From positions 259,772-323,771 of the IMG/VR virus record IMGVR_UViG_3300042923_000569: a stretch of DNA of 64,000 nt; one strand, 5' to 3'. The stretch is from a virus. Position 1 is the first letter of the stretch, and each line of letters starts with the position of its first letter. Shown here one piece after another: positions 23,542 through 30,399 of the stretch. The notes beneath the pieces are model-generated. The model made no database searches, had not been told where the DNA came from, and saw only the letters and a list, made by a program, of their open reading frames with translations. The translations under genes were made by a program, and so were the position numbers.

Positions 23542-23924
23542 TATTTCTCTTTGAAATATATGCGGTGCAGTTCACGCATTGTTTGGTACATATCAGTACT
23601 CAAATCATAGGTATCAATTGTAGTTCCAATCTGGAATAATCTAGCTTCAAATTCATCAAGATTCCTAATCTCCGAACTATGAGACAGAACCTCATCATTT
23701 TCATATATAGAAACACCTAATGAATCATCGTTCAGATCATATGAAAAGTTGAATATAGTAGTGCTATTGCCGTTCATTATATAGATACAAAAAATTAACA
23801 TTGTTTGGTCTTGGTACTTTTCAATCTCATACTGAAAAGATATATCAGTACCTTCAATTGACCATAAATTACCTTTCCAATTATGTTTTGCTCGCAATGA
23901 ACATAAATCAAATATATTAGTCAT
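23529..23924 (-). CDS. FQQ-family protein, diverged, 131 aa
   Basis: Motif region NLDEFEARLFQIGTTIDTYD (about residues 93-112) keeps F-Q, T and D of the family, followed by a helix (MYQTMRELHRIYF). N-terminal strands (WSIEGTDISFQYEIEKY, MLIFCIYIM). The tRNA-type promoter overlaps its 3' end. Confidence 0.65.
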   Translation of the reverse strand: MTNIFDLCSLRAKHNWKGNLWSIEGTDISFQYEIEKYQDQTMLIFCIYIMNGNSTTIFNFSYDLNDDSLGVSIYENDEVLSHSSEIRNLDEFEARLFQIGTTIDTYDLSTDMYQTMRELHRIYFKEKYETV

Positions 23925-23925
23925 A

Positions 23926-24324
23926 TTATGTTAAACTATAGAAATCGTAGATTCGTTTAAATTTCGTTACATGCTTAGGCTTAAGCCATTTCAAATCTTC
24001 AATAGTACTCAACTGGAATAGCATTGCTTCATCAGCTTCATAGGGTACAAATAAATCATCACTTGCATCAAACACTTCATCATCATTATAACTAAGAAAT
24101 GTTGTGAACATAAAACCATCAGGCTTAAGTACTATTTCAACTAGTTCACCCTTAATATAAACATTTAAGGTAGGATACTTAGTACCTTCGTACCAACCAA
24201 CAAACAGTTGCAATTGCTTACCAACGTAATACGTTATGCGTTTCATCCATATTGCATCATATATCAGTACTCTTGAGCTTGGGTCAAGTACGTGACTAAG
24301 CTTTTGATCGAAGTTCATTCCCAT
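23926..24324 (-). CDS. FQQ-family protein, 132 aa
   Basis: YEADEAMLFQLSTIEDLKWL (residues 97-116) aligns with the family motif (F-Q-x-S-T-x-x-D), then helix VTKFKRIYDFYS. Beta-rich N-terminus (YYVGKQLQLFVGWYEGT). Overlaps the next FQQ gene. Confidence 0.7.
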   Translation of the reverse strand: MGMNFDQKLSHVLDPSSRVLIYDAIWMKRITYYVGKQLQLFVGWYEGTKYPTLNVYIKGELVEIVLKPDGFMFTTFLSYNDDEVFDASDDLFVPYEADEAMLFQLSTIEDLKWLKPKHVTKFKRIYDFYSLT

Positions 24325-24703
24325 GAATTTTCCCTAAAATGTTTATTAACTTGTTACAATTGATGATTGTTTCATATATCATATCTCCGAAATCCTGAAC
24401 AGTACTCTGTTGAAAGAATTCTTCCTCAGTAATGTTCAATGGTATTCTTACGTCGAATCCAGGTCGCATGTACCAGATTAATTTCTTACACACCTTAATA
24501 GTAGTATCATGAAGCTCACCTTCGGTATAAGGTATTAAGTCAAACAAACTGACATATTCATCACACTCATCAAAGTTCTGATTAGTTAATGCTATAATAT
24601 AGTTGTTAATATTGAAAAACTTTAAATCGAAATGAGTTAAGTTATCAACATTCTCAAGAAACTGTGTCACCTTATCAATCGTTTGATGAATAGTCAATTT
24701 CAT
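24296..24703 (-). CDS. FQQ-family protein, 135 aa
   Basis: ATG 24703 (MKLTIHQTIDKVTQ) with AAGG upstream; the longer frame would overlap the previous gene by 104 bases. Motif NITEEEFFQQSTVQDFGDMI near residues 96-115. Ends in TAG with only three further codons if suppressed. Confidence 0.75.
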   Translation of the reverse strand: MKLTIHQTIDKVTQFLENVDNLTHFDLKFFNINNYIIALTNQNFDECDEYVSLFDLIPYTEGELHDTTIKVCKKLIWYMRPGFDVRIPLNITEEEFFQQSTVQDFGDMIYETIINCNKLINILGKIHGNELRSKA

Positions 24704-24992
24704 ATTCTGCCTTATAGTACGTATCGTCGTCATAGTCGAATGTAAAACATATCTGATAAAGACCTTCTTCAAGGTCAAGTGAATGTGTTATATCATGACA
24801 ACAGTCTTGTTTTTCATTGAAATTTCTATATTCCTTCATTCCAGTAGTTGTGTAACAGAAGTTCTGTACAAGATGTAATACATCTTTTCTAAAGAAAGCT
24901 ATCTCATACAACATATCATCTGAGAAAAAAGCAACACTGCTGAAGTTTTCAGGTAATTCAATTTCTTGATTATTCGGTAATAAAATTTTCAT
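24675..24992 (-). CDS. Unknown acidic 105-aa protein
   Basis: MKILLPNNQEIELPENFSSV, then a Cys-rich middle (NFCYTT, DCCHDI) and a very acidic end (FDYDDDTYYKAEYEID). Sits inside the FQQ cluster but lacks the motif. No family recognised. Confidence 0.65.
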   Translation of the reverse strand: MKILLPNNQEIELPENFSSVAFFSDDMLYEIAFFRKDVLHLVQNFCYTTTGMKEYRNFNEKQDCCHDITHSLDLEEGLYQICFTFDYDDDTYYKAEYEIDYSSND

Positions 24993-24998
24993 AATAAA

Positions 24999-25030
24999 AA
25001 AGGAGAGTACACCTTACGGCATCTCTCCTA
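24999..25030 (-). terminator. Hairpin terminator overlapping a stop codon
   Basis: Minus strand AGGAGAG...CTCTCCT followed by TTTTTTATT. The 5' arm includes the last codons of the gene ending at 25014. Confidence 0.75.
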
Positions 25031-25370
25031 GTATAAATTCATAGATTTCTTTAAGTACAAGTATTTCTTCTAGAGTTAAGTCTAGGAAATCATGTACAGT
25101 ACTTTGCTGGAAGTATGATTCTTCTGAGTGTACTTTATCTATGTTACGGCGAGATCCGTTGTAAAATAAATTTCTACAATTGAAGCTAAAGCCAGTACCA
25201 TCGACACTACAGTATTTTATGAAATAATCATATGTCACATATCCCCATACACTGGCTGAACCTTCGTATTTGAATCGGTGAATTACTTCTTTCACTACTT
25301 TCCATTGGTCTTCGGAAAGATGAACTGCTTTAAATTCTATGGGTTCATCTTTCCAACTTTCATTATGCAT
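25014..25370 (-). CDS. FQQ-family protein, 118 aa
   Basis: ATG 25370 (MHNESWKDEPIEFK). N-terminal strands and a basic patch (YNGSRRNIDK), then HSEESYFQQSTVHDFLDLTL (residues 81-100) and helix EEILVLKEIYEFIL. One of the best motif matches. Confidence 0.75.
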   Translation of the reverse strand: MHNESWKDEPIEFKAVHLSEDQWKVVKEVIHRFKYEGSASVWGYVTYDYFIKYCSVDGTGFSFNCRNLFYNGSRRNIDKVHSEESYFQQSTVHDFLDLTLEEILVLKEIYEFILGEMP

Positions 25371-25581
25371 TTTCTTTTTCGGAAGCAATCATCTCAAGAT
25401 GTTTGCGAATCCAACGCATAAAGAATGTGGCTTTATCTTCGTTTTTAAATTCTGCGTTACCTGTATCAGCTACGGGAACGGGGAACATAAAGCCACATTC
25501 AGTAGTGTACCATAACTCATTTTCTTTATAATGGCTAAATTTGACTTTTTTGTCTTTCACCATGTCTAGTAGTTTACTCAT
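25363..25581 (-). CDS. Conserved small phage protein, 72 aa
   Basis: KVKFSHYKENELWYTTECGF, MFPVPVADTGNAEF, then DKATFFMRWIRKHLE. This F-x-x-Y-x-x-x-x-L-W-Y ... F-P-V-P ... F-M-R-W-I-R-K-H pattern recurs in many myophages as a protein of unknown function (recalled, not searched). Its stop overlaps the FQQ gene start. Confidence 0.75.
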   Translation of the reverse strand: MSKLLDMVKDKKVKFSHYKENELWYTTECGFMFPVPVADTGNAEFKNEDKATFFMRWIRKHLEMIASEKENA

Positions 25582-25603
25582 TTCTTTAATCCTTTAGATT
25601 TTG

Positions 25604-25677
25604 TGTTCTCGGTAGGGTACGATCCTACAACCTATTGCTTCGTAAACAATGGCTCTATCCAGTTGAGCTACAAGAAC
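25604..25677 (-). tRNA. tRNA-Arg(ACG) with unusual T-loop
   Basis: 74 nt. Acceptor GTTCTTG/CGAGAAC, anticodon loop TTACGAA (ACG). T-loop reads ATCGTAC instead of TTCRANY, so both T54 and A58 are changed. Confidence 0.8.
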
Positions 25678-25679
25678 TC

Positions 25680-25930
25680 GTTATAGTAAGAGTACCCGAA
25701 GGTACTCATAGATGTTCGTCGGCCTGCATCTTTCAGCGTCGTAGGGGGAGTGCCGTCCCTTGTCCCTACCAAAATTCTTAATGTACTGCACTGTCACGTA
25801 CAGCAGTGTTATGCACTATTCACATCGTCAACCTTCACGGTGCACTAAGGCAGTGTGATAGGATTTGTTATAGTAAGTCAGTACTTCAGTACCGACAGTA
25901 TAAGCTGGACTTACCATCCACATGTGCTTA
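25680..25930 (-). ncRNA. Candidate structured RNA upstream of tRNA-Arg
   Basis: About 250 bases without a gene, denser in GC than the surroundings. Minus strand shows GAGTACC-TTCG-GGTACTC (25688-25705), GTAGGGA...CTCCCCCTAC and further complementary pieces such as CACTGCTGTACG/CGTGACAGTG. It directly precedes tRNA-Arg(ACG). Function unknown. Confidence 0.45.
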
Positions 25931-25938
25931 TTCGTTGC

Positions 25939-26097
25939 TTATACAATTTCATTAATCTCAATATAATCAGGATCGCTTATAGCACCCATTACTTGATATT
26001 CCTTTCCATTGTATTCATATTTTTCATCCCAAAGATGAAGTGAAGAACCTGATGTAATCATTACACCATTTTCTTGTAATTCTTCATACGTTGGCAT
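25939..26097 (-). CDS. 52-aa protein
   Basis: MPTYEELQENGVMITSGSS, then SLHLWDEKYEYNGKEYQVMG: probably a small beta barrel. Separated by one base from the preceding gene. Too short for recognition. Confidence 0.6.
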   Translation of the reverse strand: MPTYEELQENGVMITSGSSLHLWDEKYEYNGKEYQVMGAISDPDYIEINEIV

Positions 26098-26098
26098 A

Positions 26099-26320
26099 TT
26101 ATTTAGTCTCAAAAATATCAGTACTAATTAGATGGCATTGATGGGTCATAAGACCAAAATCTCCGTAATCTTTACATACATGTTTTTTAATTTCTTTTTT
26201 GACTAATATATTTAGATGTTCTTCTGAAATAGATGATTCCAGTACTACAGTATCTTTACGAGAACTATCGCCATCGTAGTCATACCAATCATGTTCAAAT
26301 ACTAATATAGCTTTATGCAT
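26099..26320 (-). CDS. Unknown 73-aa protein
   Basis: ATG 26320 (MHKAILVFEHDWYDYDGD) with TGGGA upstream. Acidic N-terminal strand, basic helix (VKKEIKKHVCKDYGD), then THQCHLISTDIFE. No family recognised. Confidence 0.65.
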   Translation of the reverse strand: MHKAILVFEHDWYDYDGDSSRKDTVVLESSISEEHLNILVKKEIKKHVCKDYGDFGLMTHQCHLISTDIFETK

Positions 26321-26594
26321 TTGCATTCCCACACATCAAACCAACACTTTGTTCTAAACGTGCGGCTTCTTCAGCATCCCATTCGGGATAAGTTTCTTTA
26401 TGTCGCCAAGTCATTTTATGAATAATTTCAGCTTCAGTCCATAATCCACCTTTATACTTACGGCGACCACGACCACGAGAACTCATTAGTATGCTTTTCT
26501 TTACCATATTACGATAACGGTGATTGTTTTGAACATGTTCACCTGATGATGCCATTACAGCATCAAAGATACGCTTCTTAGCTTTCTTGTTCAT
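26313..26594 (-). CDS. Basic 93-aa protein, possible nucleic-acid binder
   Basis: Arg/Lys-rich first half (KKAKKRIFDAV, SSRGRGRRKYKGG) then an aromatic helical part (KMTWRHKETYPEWDAEEAARL). High charge suggests RNA or DNA binding. Located just below tRNA-Asp. Confidence 0.65.
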   Translation of the reverse strand: MNKKAKKRIFDAVMASSGEHVQNNHRYRNMVKKSILMSSRGRGRRKYKGGLWTEAEIIHKMTWRHKETYPEWDAEEAARLEQSVGLMCGNANA

Positions 26595-26613
26595 AAGTTT
26601 CCTTATTAATTTG

Positions 26614-26685
26614 CGGAACCAGCGGGAATCGAACCCGCGTTACCTCCGTGACAGGGAGGCGTCCTTACCGCTAGACGATGGCTCC
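26614..26685 (-). tRNA. tRNA-Asp(GUC)
   Basis: 72 nt. Acceptor GGAGCCA/TGGTTCC, anticodon arm CCTCC-CTGTCAC-GGAGG (GTC), G73. Confidence 0.95.
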
Positions 26686-26693
26686 AATAGACA

Positions 26694-26915
26694 TTATAGC
26701 CTATTCATTGCTATAATATCAAAGTACTCATTAAGATGAGTTACTTCTTTTAATTTATCTCGTACTTGATCCATATCAGTGAATTCAAATACCGATGTAA
26801 TAATACATGAATCGGCAATATCAACCAATTCAGTTCTGTAATAATCATCACTAAATTGATCAGTACTCTTTTTTTCATAATAAGAGTACTGATAACGTAC
26901 AAAGTACTTAAACAT
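26694..26915 (-). CDS. Unknown 73-aa protein (YFVRY family)
   Basis: MFKYFVRYQYSYYEKK start resembles MKRYYVKYSVPQF of the next gene and MKEYFVEYYFQG at 2660-2806. The rest is acidic alpha/beta (SCIITSVFEFTDMDQV). Ends with overlapping TAATG junction. Confidence 0.65.
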   Translation of the reverse strand: MFKYFVRYQYSYYEKKSTDQFSDDYYRTELVDIADSCIITSVFEFTDMDQVRDKLKEVTHLNEYFDIIAMNRL

Positions 26916-27205
26916 TATAGTAATCCAATAAAATCAATTGTAATCCACATTGGTTCGATGTTTGCTGGAATAATATCTTCATCATTATACTGAAAAATAT
27001 TTACACCATCACGGAATTTAGTAATTGTTTTAGCTACTGCGACATTTACTTCCCATGCTTCAACAAAATCTTTTTCAATTTCAATAATTACGGAATCAGT
27101 GACCGGCTCGTGTCCACCACGATTCATTGCATCTTCAAGGCTTAATCCTTCACCAAGTGCAAATGCAAACTGTGGTACTGAGTACTTTACATAATAACGT
27201 TTCAT
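26915..27205 (-). CDS. Unknown 96-aa protein (YFVRY family)
   Basis: ATG 27205 with GGAAAG upstream. N-terminal strand MKRYYVKYSVPQF, middle VTDSVIIEIEKDFVEAWEV, end NIEPMWITIDFIG. Likely a relative of the neighbouring 73-aa protein. Confidence 0.65.
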   Translation of the reverse strand: MKRYYVKYSVPQFAFALGEGLSLEDAMNRGGHEPVTDSVIIEIEKDFVEAWEVNVAVAKTITKFRDGVNIFQYNDEDIIPANIEPMWITIDFIGLL

Positions 27206-27206
27206 T

Positions 27207-27698
27207 TTACTTTCCATTGAATATTGCTCGTGTAGCATCACGTTCTTCGTTTACTACCAAGTATCCTTTCATAGTCATGCAACCTTGAATGTATCCCAAC
27301 CAGCGGTGTTTTTTTGTTTCTGACATATCATCTTTTGATAGTTCAGTTAACATCCAAGAAAGATGTGAATCAGCCGTTGGTAGTTCAGAGTTTGCTTCTG
27401 GTGTGGTATTAAGAATATCATAGTAACGCTGTCTTAATTCTGGATAGAAATTTCCATGAATCGGATTACTACATTTCTCTTGTTCTTTGAATAGGATATA
27501 TGCAAGATTAACAGATTTAGAATACAAATCAAAGTCCAATTTATCTAAATTACCACCTAAAAATAGATGATCAAGTAGAAACAGTACTGATTTGTGAGCT
27601 TTAATCTGATTAGCTGAAGCTAGTTCATAAATGCGGTGAGGATCACGAAAGTACATTTGAAACAATTCACGTGCTTGTGCCATCTCTGTATTATTCAT
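27207..27698 (-). CDS. Conserved 163-aa phage protein
   Basis: ATG 27698 (MNNTEMAQARELFQMYFRDP). Largely helical. KHRWLGYIQGCMTMKGYLVV then NEERDATRAIFNG is a pattern recalled from several unrelated myophages (R-W-L-G-Y-I-Q-G ... E-E-R-D-x-T-R), where it is an uncharacterised early protein. Confidence 0.75.
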   Translation of the reverse strand: MNNTEMAQARELFQMYFRDPHRIYELASANQIKAHKSVLFLLDHLFLGGNLDKLDFDLYSKSVNLAYILFKEQEKCSNPIHGNFYPELRQRYYDILNTTPEANSELPTADSHLSWMLTELSKDDMSETKKHRWLGYIQGCMTMKGYLVVNEERDATRAIFNGK

Positions 27699-27930
27699 CA
27701 CTGTCATCCTGCATATCTTGCAAGCGTTTCATGATTTCATCAATGAAAATCATAGCTTGTTCTTCTGATAGATTATCAGGAATTTCTAAAATCAGTTCAC
27801 CTGACTCTTTCCCACTTTCAATCATATCACGTAAACAATTATTAATCTGTTCTGCGAAATCTTCTGCGGATAGTTCAATTTTTGGTACTTCATTCATGTA
27901 TGCAAAATGCATAAAATTAGTAGTCATATA
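27691..27930 (-). CDS. Unknown 79-aa acidic helical protein
   Basis: Start set at ATG 27930 (MTTNFMHFAYMNEV) with GAGAG upstream; the longer frame would begin within the intron-like repeat element at 27944-28008. Acidic helices (SAEDFAEQINNCLRDMIES). Overlaps next start. Confidence 0.7.
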   Translation of the reverse strand, partial: YMTTNFMHFAYMNEVPKIELSAEDFAEQINNCLRDMIESGKESGELILEIPDNLSEEQAMIFIDEIMKRLQDMQDDSDE

Positions 27931-27943
27931 ACTCTCAATAATG

Positions 27944-28008
27944 CTGGAATCCATTTTGAAGTTTTCAATTAACAGTTGAGTTCATTATGGTTGCTGATAG
28001 ATTCCAAT
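27944..28008 (-). repeat. Intron-core element E1 (stand-alone)
   Basis: Minus strand: GGAATC-TAT-CAGCAACCATAA, about 25 bases, then GAAAACTTCAAAAT-GGATTCC. The terminal GGAATC/GATTCC pair and the CAGCAACCATAA core are those of the tRNA introns, in permuted order. No tRNA half is recognisable between them. Confidence 0.7.
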
Positions 28009-28012
28009 TTTT

Positions 28013-28342
28013 TTATTTAAGCTTAATGGAGGACGCAATTTCTTCCATTAGTTCTGCTGTAAATTCAATTCCGAACACTTCACTATATCGTTTAGAAGTA
28101 CGCTCTAACCAATTAGTACTTTTCGTTGTGAAACCGTATTGTACGTTCTTAGCTGCGTTGTTGTAAGAGTTCCAAGGCTCGTTAGACGATGCATTTAAAC
28201 GACCCCAATCAGTAATAGCAATGAAGCCTAGTGCTGATTCTTTACCCCGAAGAATGTTATAGACAATATGGTCTTCTGCGGTGTGTTCTTTCTTACTTTT
28301 CCAGGTTTTGATTACGGTGATGTATTGTTCTTTATTTAACAT
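28013..28342 (-). CDS. Unknown 109-aa basic protein
   Basis: Helical start (NKEQYITVIKTWKSKKEH), middle AITDWGRLNASSNEPWNSY, end EVFGIEFTAELMEEI. Likely an alpha/beta protein. Lies between E1 and tRNA-Gly. No family recognised. Confidence 0.7.
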   Translation of the reverse strand: MLNKEQYITVIKTWKSKKEHTAEDHIVYNILRGKESALGFIAITDWGRLNASSNEPWNSYNNAAKNVQYGFTTKSTNWLERTSKRYSEVFGIEFTAELMEEIASSIKLK

Positions 28343-28451
28343 GATATGTTCCTTTAGATAATTTAATTTAGTTTGTTCTGAATTAAGTTTATCTGGAGGA
28401 CCAGTACTAAATTTCTATAGCATAATATTACCTTTGTGCTTGTTTAATTTG

Positions 28452-28534
28452 AGCGGAATACAGGATTCGAACCTGCGTAAACTATTCGCCTCTTGCTTGG
28501 AAGGCAAGTGCTCTACCAACTGAGCTAATCCCGC
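28452..28534 (-). tRNA. tRNA-Gly(UCC) with enlarged variable region
   Basis: 83 nt. Acceptor GCGGGAT/ATTCCGC, anticodon arm CTTGC-CTTCCAA-GCAAG (TCC), T-loop TTCGAAT, discriminator T. Between anticodon arm and T-arm lie 15 bases (AGGCGAATAGTTTAC) instead of 4-5, unusual for Gly. Confidence 0.85.
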
Positions 28535-28673
28535 TAGGATGTACTGCCGCTCTCAGTACTGTACATACTTAATCTTTACGATTTGACCTGTACAGGTGCA
28601 ACGCGGTTCCCGTCATATAATTTTACAAGCTGGGGGAATCATACAAGCTTGTTTCACAAGGAAATGAAATCTT

Positions 28674-28922
28674 TTAAATTAAGGTTTCTGAAACTTCTAC
28701 ATTACTTACACTGTAGTAACGATCATACTCTGAAGTTTTCTTTTCATAATGTGCAATGAACTTACGCTCTGCATGATCTTCATCAAGAGCATAAACAATG
28801 TGCGACTTATTATAAGTTCTTGGTTCATCAACCATATAATCGCTAATTACCACTTTACCCGTTACAAAGTATGCAAGCATATCTCGTACTGGTGTTGTGT
28901 TACCATATTCTTCTTCGATCAT
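28674..28922 (-). CDS. Unknown 82-aa protein
   Basis: Acidic start (MIEEEYGNTTPVRDM), strand AYFVTGKVVISDYMV, and HAERKFIAHYEKKTSEYDR. Lies between tRNA-Gly and tRNA-Gln. No family recognised. Confidence 0.65.
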   Translation of the reverse strand: MIEEEYGNTTPVRDMLAYFVTGKVVISDYMVDEPRTYNKSHIVYALDEDHAERKFIAHYEKKTSEYDRYYSVSNVEVSETLI

Positions 28923-28943
28923 AATTTACCTTATTTTATTTTG

Positions 28944-29017
28944 CAGGAGATGGTGGATTCGAACCACCGATACCGATTTCAAAGACCGGTGCATTAGGCC
29001 ATCTATGCTAATCTCCT
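28944..29017 (-). tRNA. tRNA-Gln(UUG)
   Basis: 74 nt. Acceptor AGGAGAT/ATCTCCT, anticodon loop CTTTGAA (TTG), G73 as expected for Gln. Confidence 0.93.
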
Positions 29018-29021
29018 AAGA

Positions 29022-29078
29022 CTAGAATCTATTGTTTTTCATATATCCAATGATGTTTGATTGCTGTTAGATTCTAAA
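29022..29078 (-). repeat. Intron-core element E2
   Basis: Minus strand AGAATC-TAA-CAGCAATC, spacer with CATCATTGGATATATG, then AAAAACAATA-GATTCT. Nearly identical to E3 (29341-29396); the pair flanks the gene at 29082-29312 as direct repeats. Confidence 0.75.
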
Positions 29079-29081
29079 TTT

Positions 29082-29312
29082 TTATTCTACTTCATGTTCC
29101 CAAACTAGTACTGCTTGCTCTAATATAGTAGTATCACCATAATAGGTTTCAAGAGTATAAGGGTACGTTTTCTGGTGCCATATTGTCTTTTGTGGGTCAG
29201 TCCATATATGTTTTAACATATCAGATACCACAAAAATGTTATCACCGTCTACACCGATATAATCATCTTCACGACCTTCTCGTTGTAGTAAATACATTTT
29301 AATTTTTTTCAT
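29082..29312 (-). CDS. 76-aa protein flanked by E2/E3 repeats
   Basis: MKKIKMYLLQREGREDDYIG, Trp-rich middle (LKHIWTDPQKTIWHQK), acidic end (AVLVWEHEVE). The only gene between the two direct-repeat elements, so it could have moved with them. No family recognised. Confidence 0.65.
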   Translation of the reverse strand: MKKIKMYLLQREGREDDYIGVDGDNIFVVSDMLKHIWTDPQKTIWHQKTYPYTLETYYGDTTILEQAVLVWEHEVE

Positions 29313-29340
29313 TTAACGTCACCGTTTATCTAAATTAAAA

Positions 29341-29396
29341 CTAGAATCCATCTTTTTTCATATATCCAATGATGTTTGATTGCTGTTAGATTCTAA
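29341..29396 (-). repeat. Intron-core element E3
   Basis: Minus strand AGAATC-TAA-CAGCAATC..., GAAAAAAGAT-GGATTCT. Differs from E2 at only a few positions around the 3' arm. Confidence 0.75.
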
Positions 29397-29527
29397 AAGA
29401 GAAAGTTTCAAATTGAGTTTACAGAAAGATTTTCAAGATCTTAATACGTATTCTATTCCAACCTTATAGGATAACATGCTATCCGTATTGCACCATAGTA
29501 CGCCTGGTGAATTTGAAACAAATTTTG

Positions 29528-29600
29528 CGATCACGGCTGGATTTGAACCAGCGACCACTCGCTTAACAGGCGAACGCTCTAACCACTGAGCTACGTAACC
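29528..29600 (-). tRNA. tRNA-Asn(GUU)
   Basis: 73 nt. Acceptor GGTTACG/CGTGATC with two wobbles, anticodon arm TTCGC-CTGTTAA-GCGAG (GTT), G73. Confidence 0.92.
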
Positions 29601-29619
29601 ATTTGTATTTCTTACTTAT

Positions 29620-29648
29620 ATTATACCACAAAATTTTGCGGCGTTTCA
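29620..29648 (-). promoter_or_regulatory. tRNA-type promoter
   Basis: TGAAAC (29643-29648), 17 nt ending TGTGG, TATAAT (29620-29625), upstream of tRNA-Asn. Confidence 0.8.
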
Positions 29649-29654
29649 TTTATT

Positions 29655-29935
29655 TCAGTACTAATATCAATTTAATAATAAGGCCATATCGGTCGTTGCG
29701 ACAATTTATATAACCCCTGCGTGTACTTTCGGAGTAATTAATTCCTATCCTTAACGATGTTATTTGCCTGCTGATAAATTATTCTAGAAGTAATTTAACG
29801 CACTTATTATTAAATTATTATTAGTACTGAATTGTTGGGAGCCGCAGCGTAACTCCCGTCAGATGATAAGCCATCTGCTACCCATCGTACATAGTCTATA
29901 GCTTATTGAATCAGTGTACGTAAGCTCTTGTAGTG
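29655..29935 (-). ncRNA. Candidate structured RNA, ~280 nt
   Basis: No gene. Minus strand carries CAGATGGCTTATCATCTG (29858-29876), GGGAG-TTACGCTGCGG-CTCCC just after it, and AT-rich palindromic stretches. Lies between the stop of the gene at 29939 and the tRNA-Asn promoter. Confidence 0.4.
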
Positions 29936-29938
29936 TTT

Positions 29939-30388
29939 TTAACAGCCAAAAAGTCCATAACCCATGCTCATATTCAAATCGCCCCAAAATCCGTTAAAGT
30001 CTGGAACTTCGTCATTAACGATTGAATATTCAAAATCCAATTCAGTTTGTGCAATTCGCATTAATAAGTCAACAAAATAACTTGGGTCTTCGATAATATA
30101 ATTAGGTTCTTCATCAGTACCGTCATTAAACACCAAGTCACTAAATTTAACACCAGCATCAGCTAGATTCTGAGCATGTTCATTATTAAGTTGACTGTCT
30201 TCGTAATCATCAGCAATCAGAAATCGAGGATGGTTACCTCCACTGATAATACCAATCTTAGTACCAGCAATCTTGAATGATTCTTGAACTTTTTCATTAG
30301 GTTCAGTACTTTCAACAATGAAGACTTCATACTGATTGTGTCCATCTTTAGACCAATCACCAATATTAACTTTGAAACGATAACTCAT
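29939..30388 (-). CDS. Unknown 149-aa protein
   Basis: Beta-rich N-terminus (YRFKVNIGDWSKDGHNQYEV), Gly turn (IGIISGGNHPRFLIADDYE), acidic C-terminal half ending SMGYGLFGC. Precedes the ADP-ribosyltransferase gene in transcription order by 11 bases (that gene is upstream). No family recognised. Confidence 0.7.
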   Translation of the reverse strand: MSYRFKVNIGDWSKDGHNQYEVFIVESTEPNEKVQESFKIAGTKIGIISGGNHPRFLIADDYEDSQLNNEHAQNLADAGVKFSDLVFNDGTDEEPNYIIEDPSYFVDLLMRIAQTELDFEYSIVNDEVPDFNGFWGDLNMSMGYGLFGC

Positions 30389-30399
30389 GATTTTACCTT

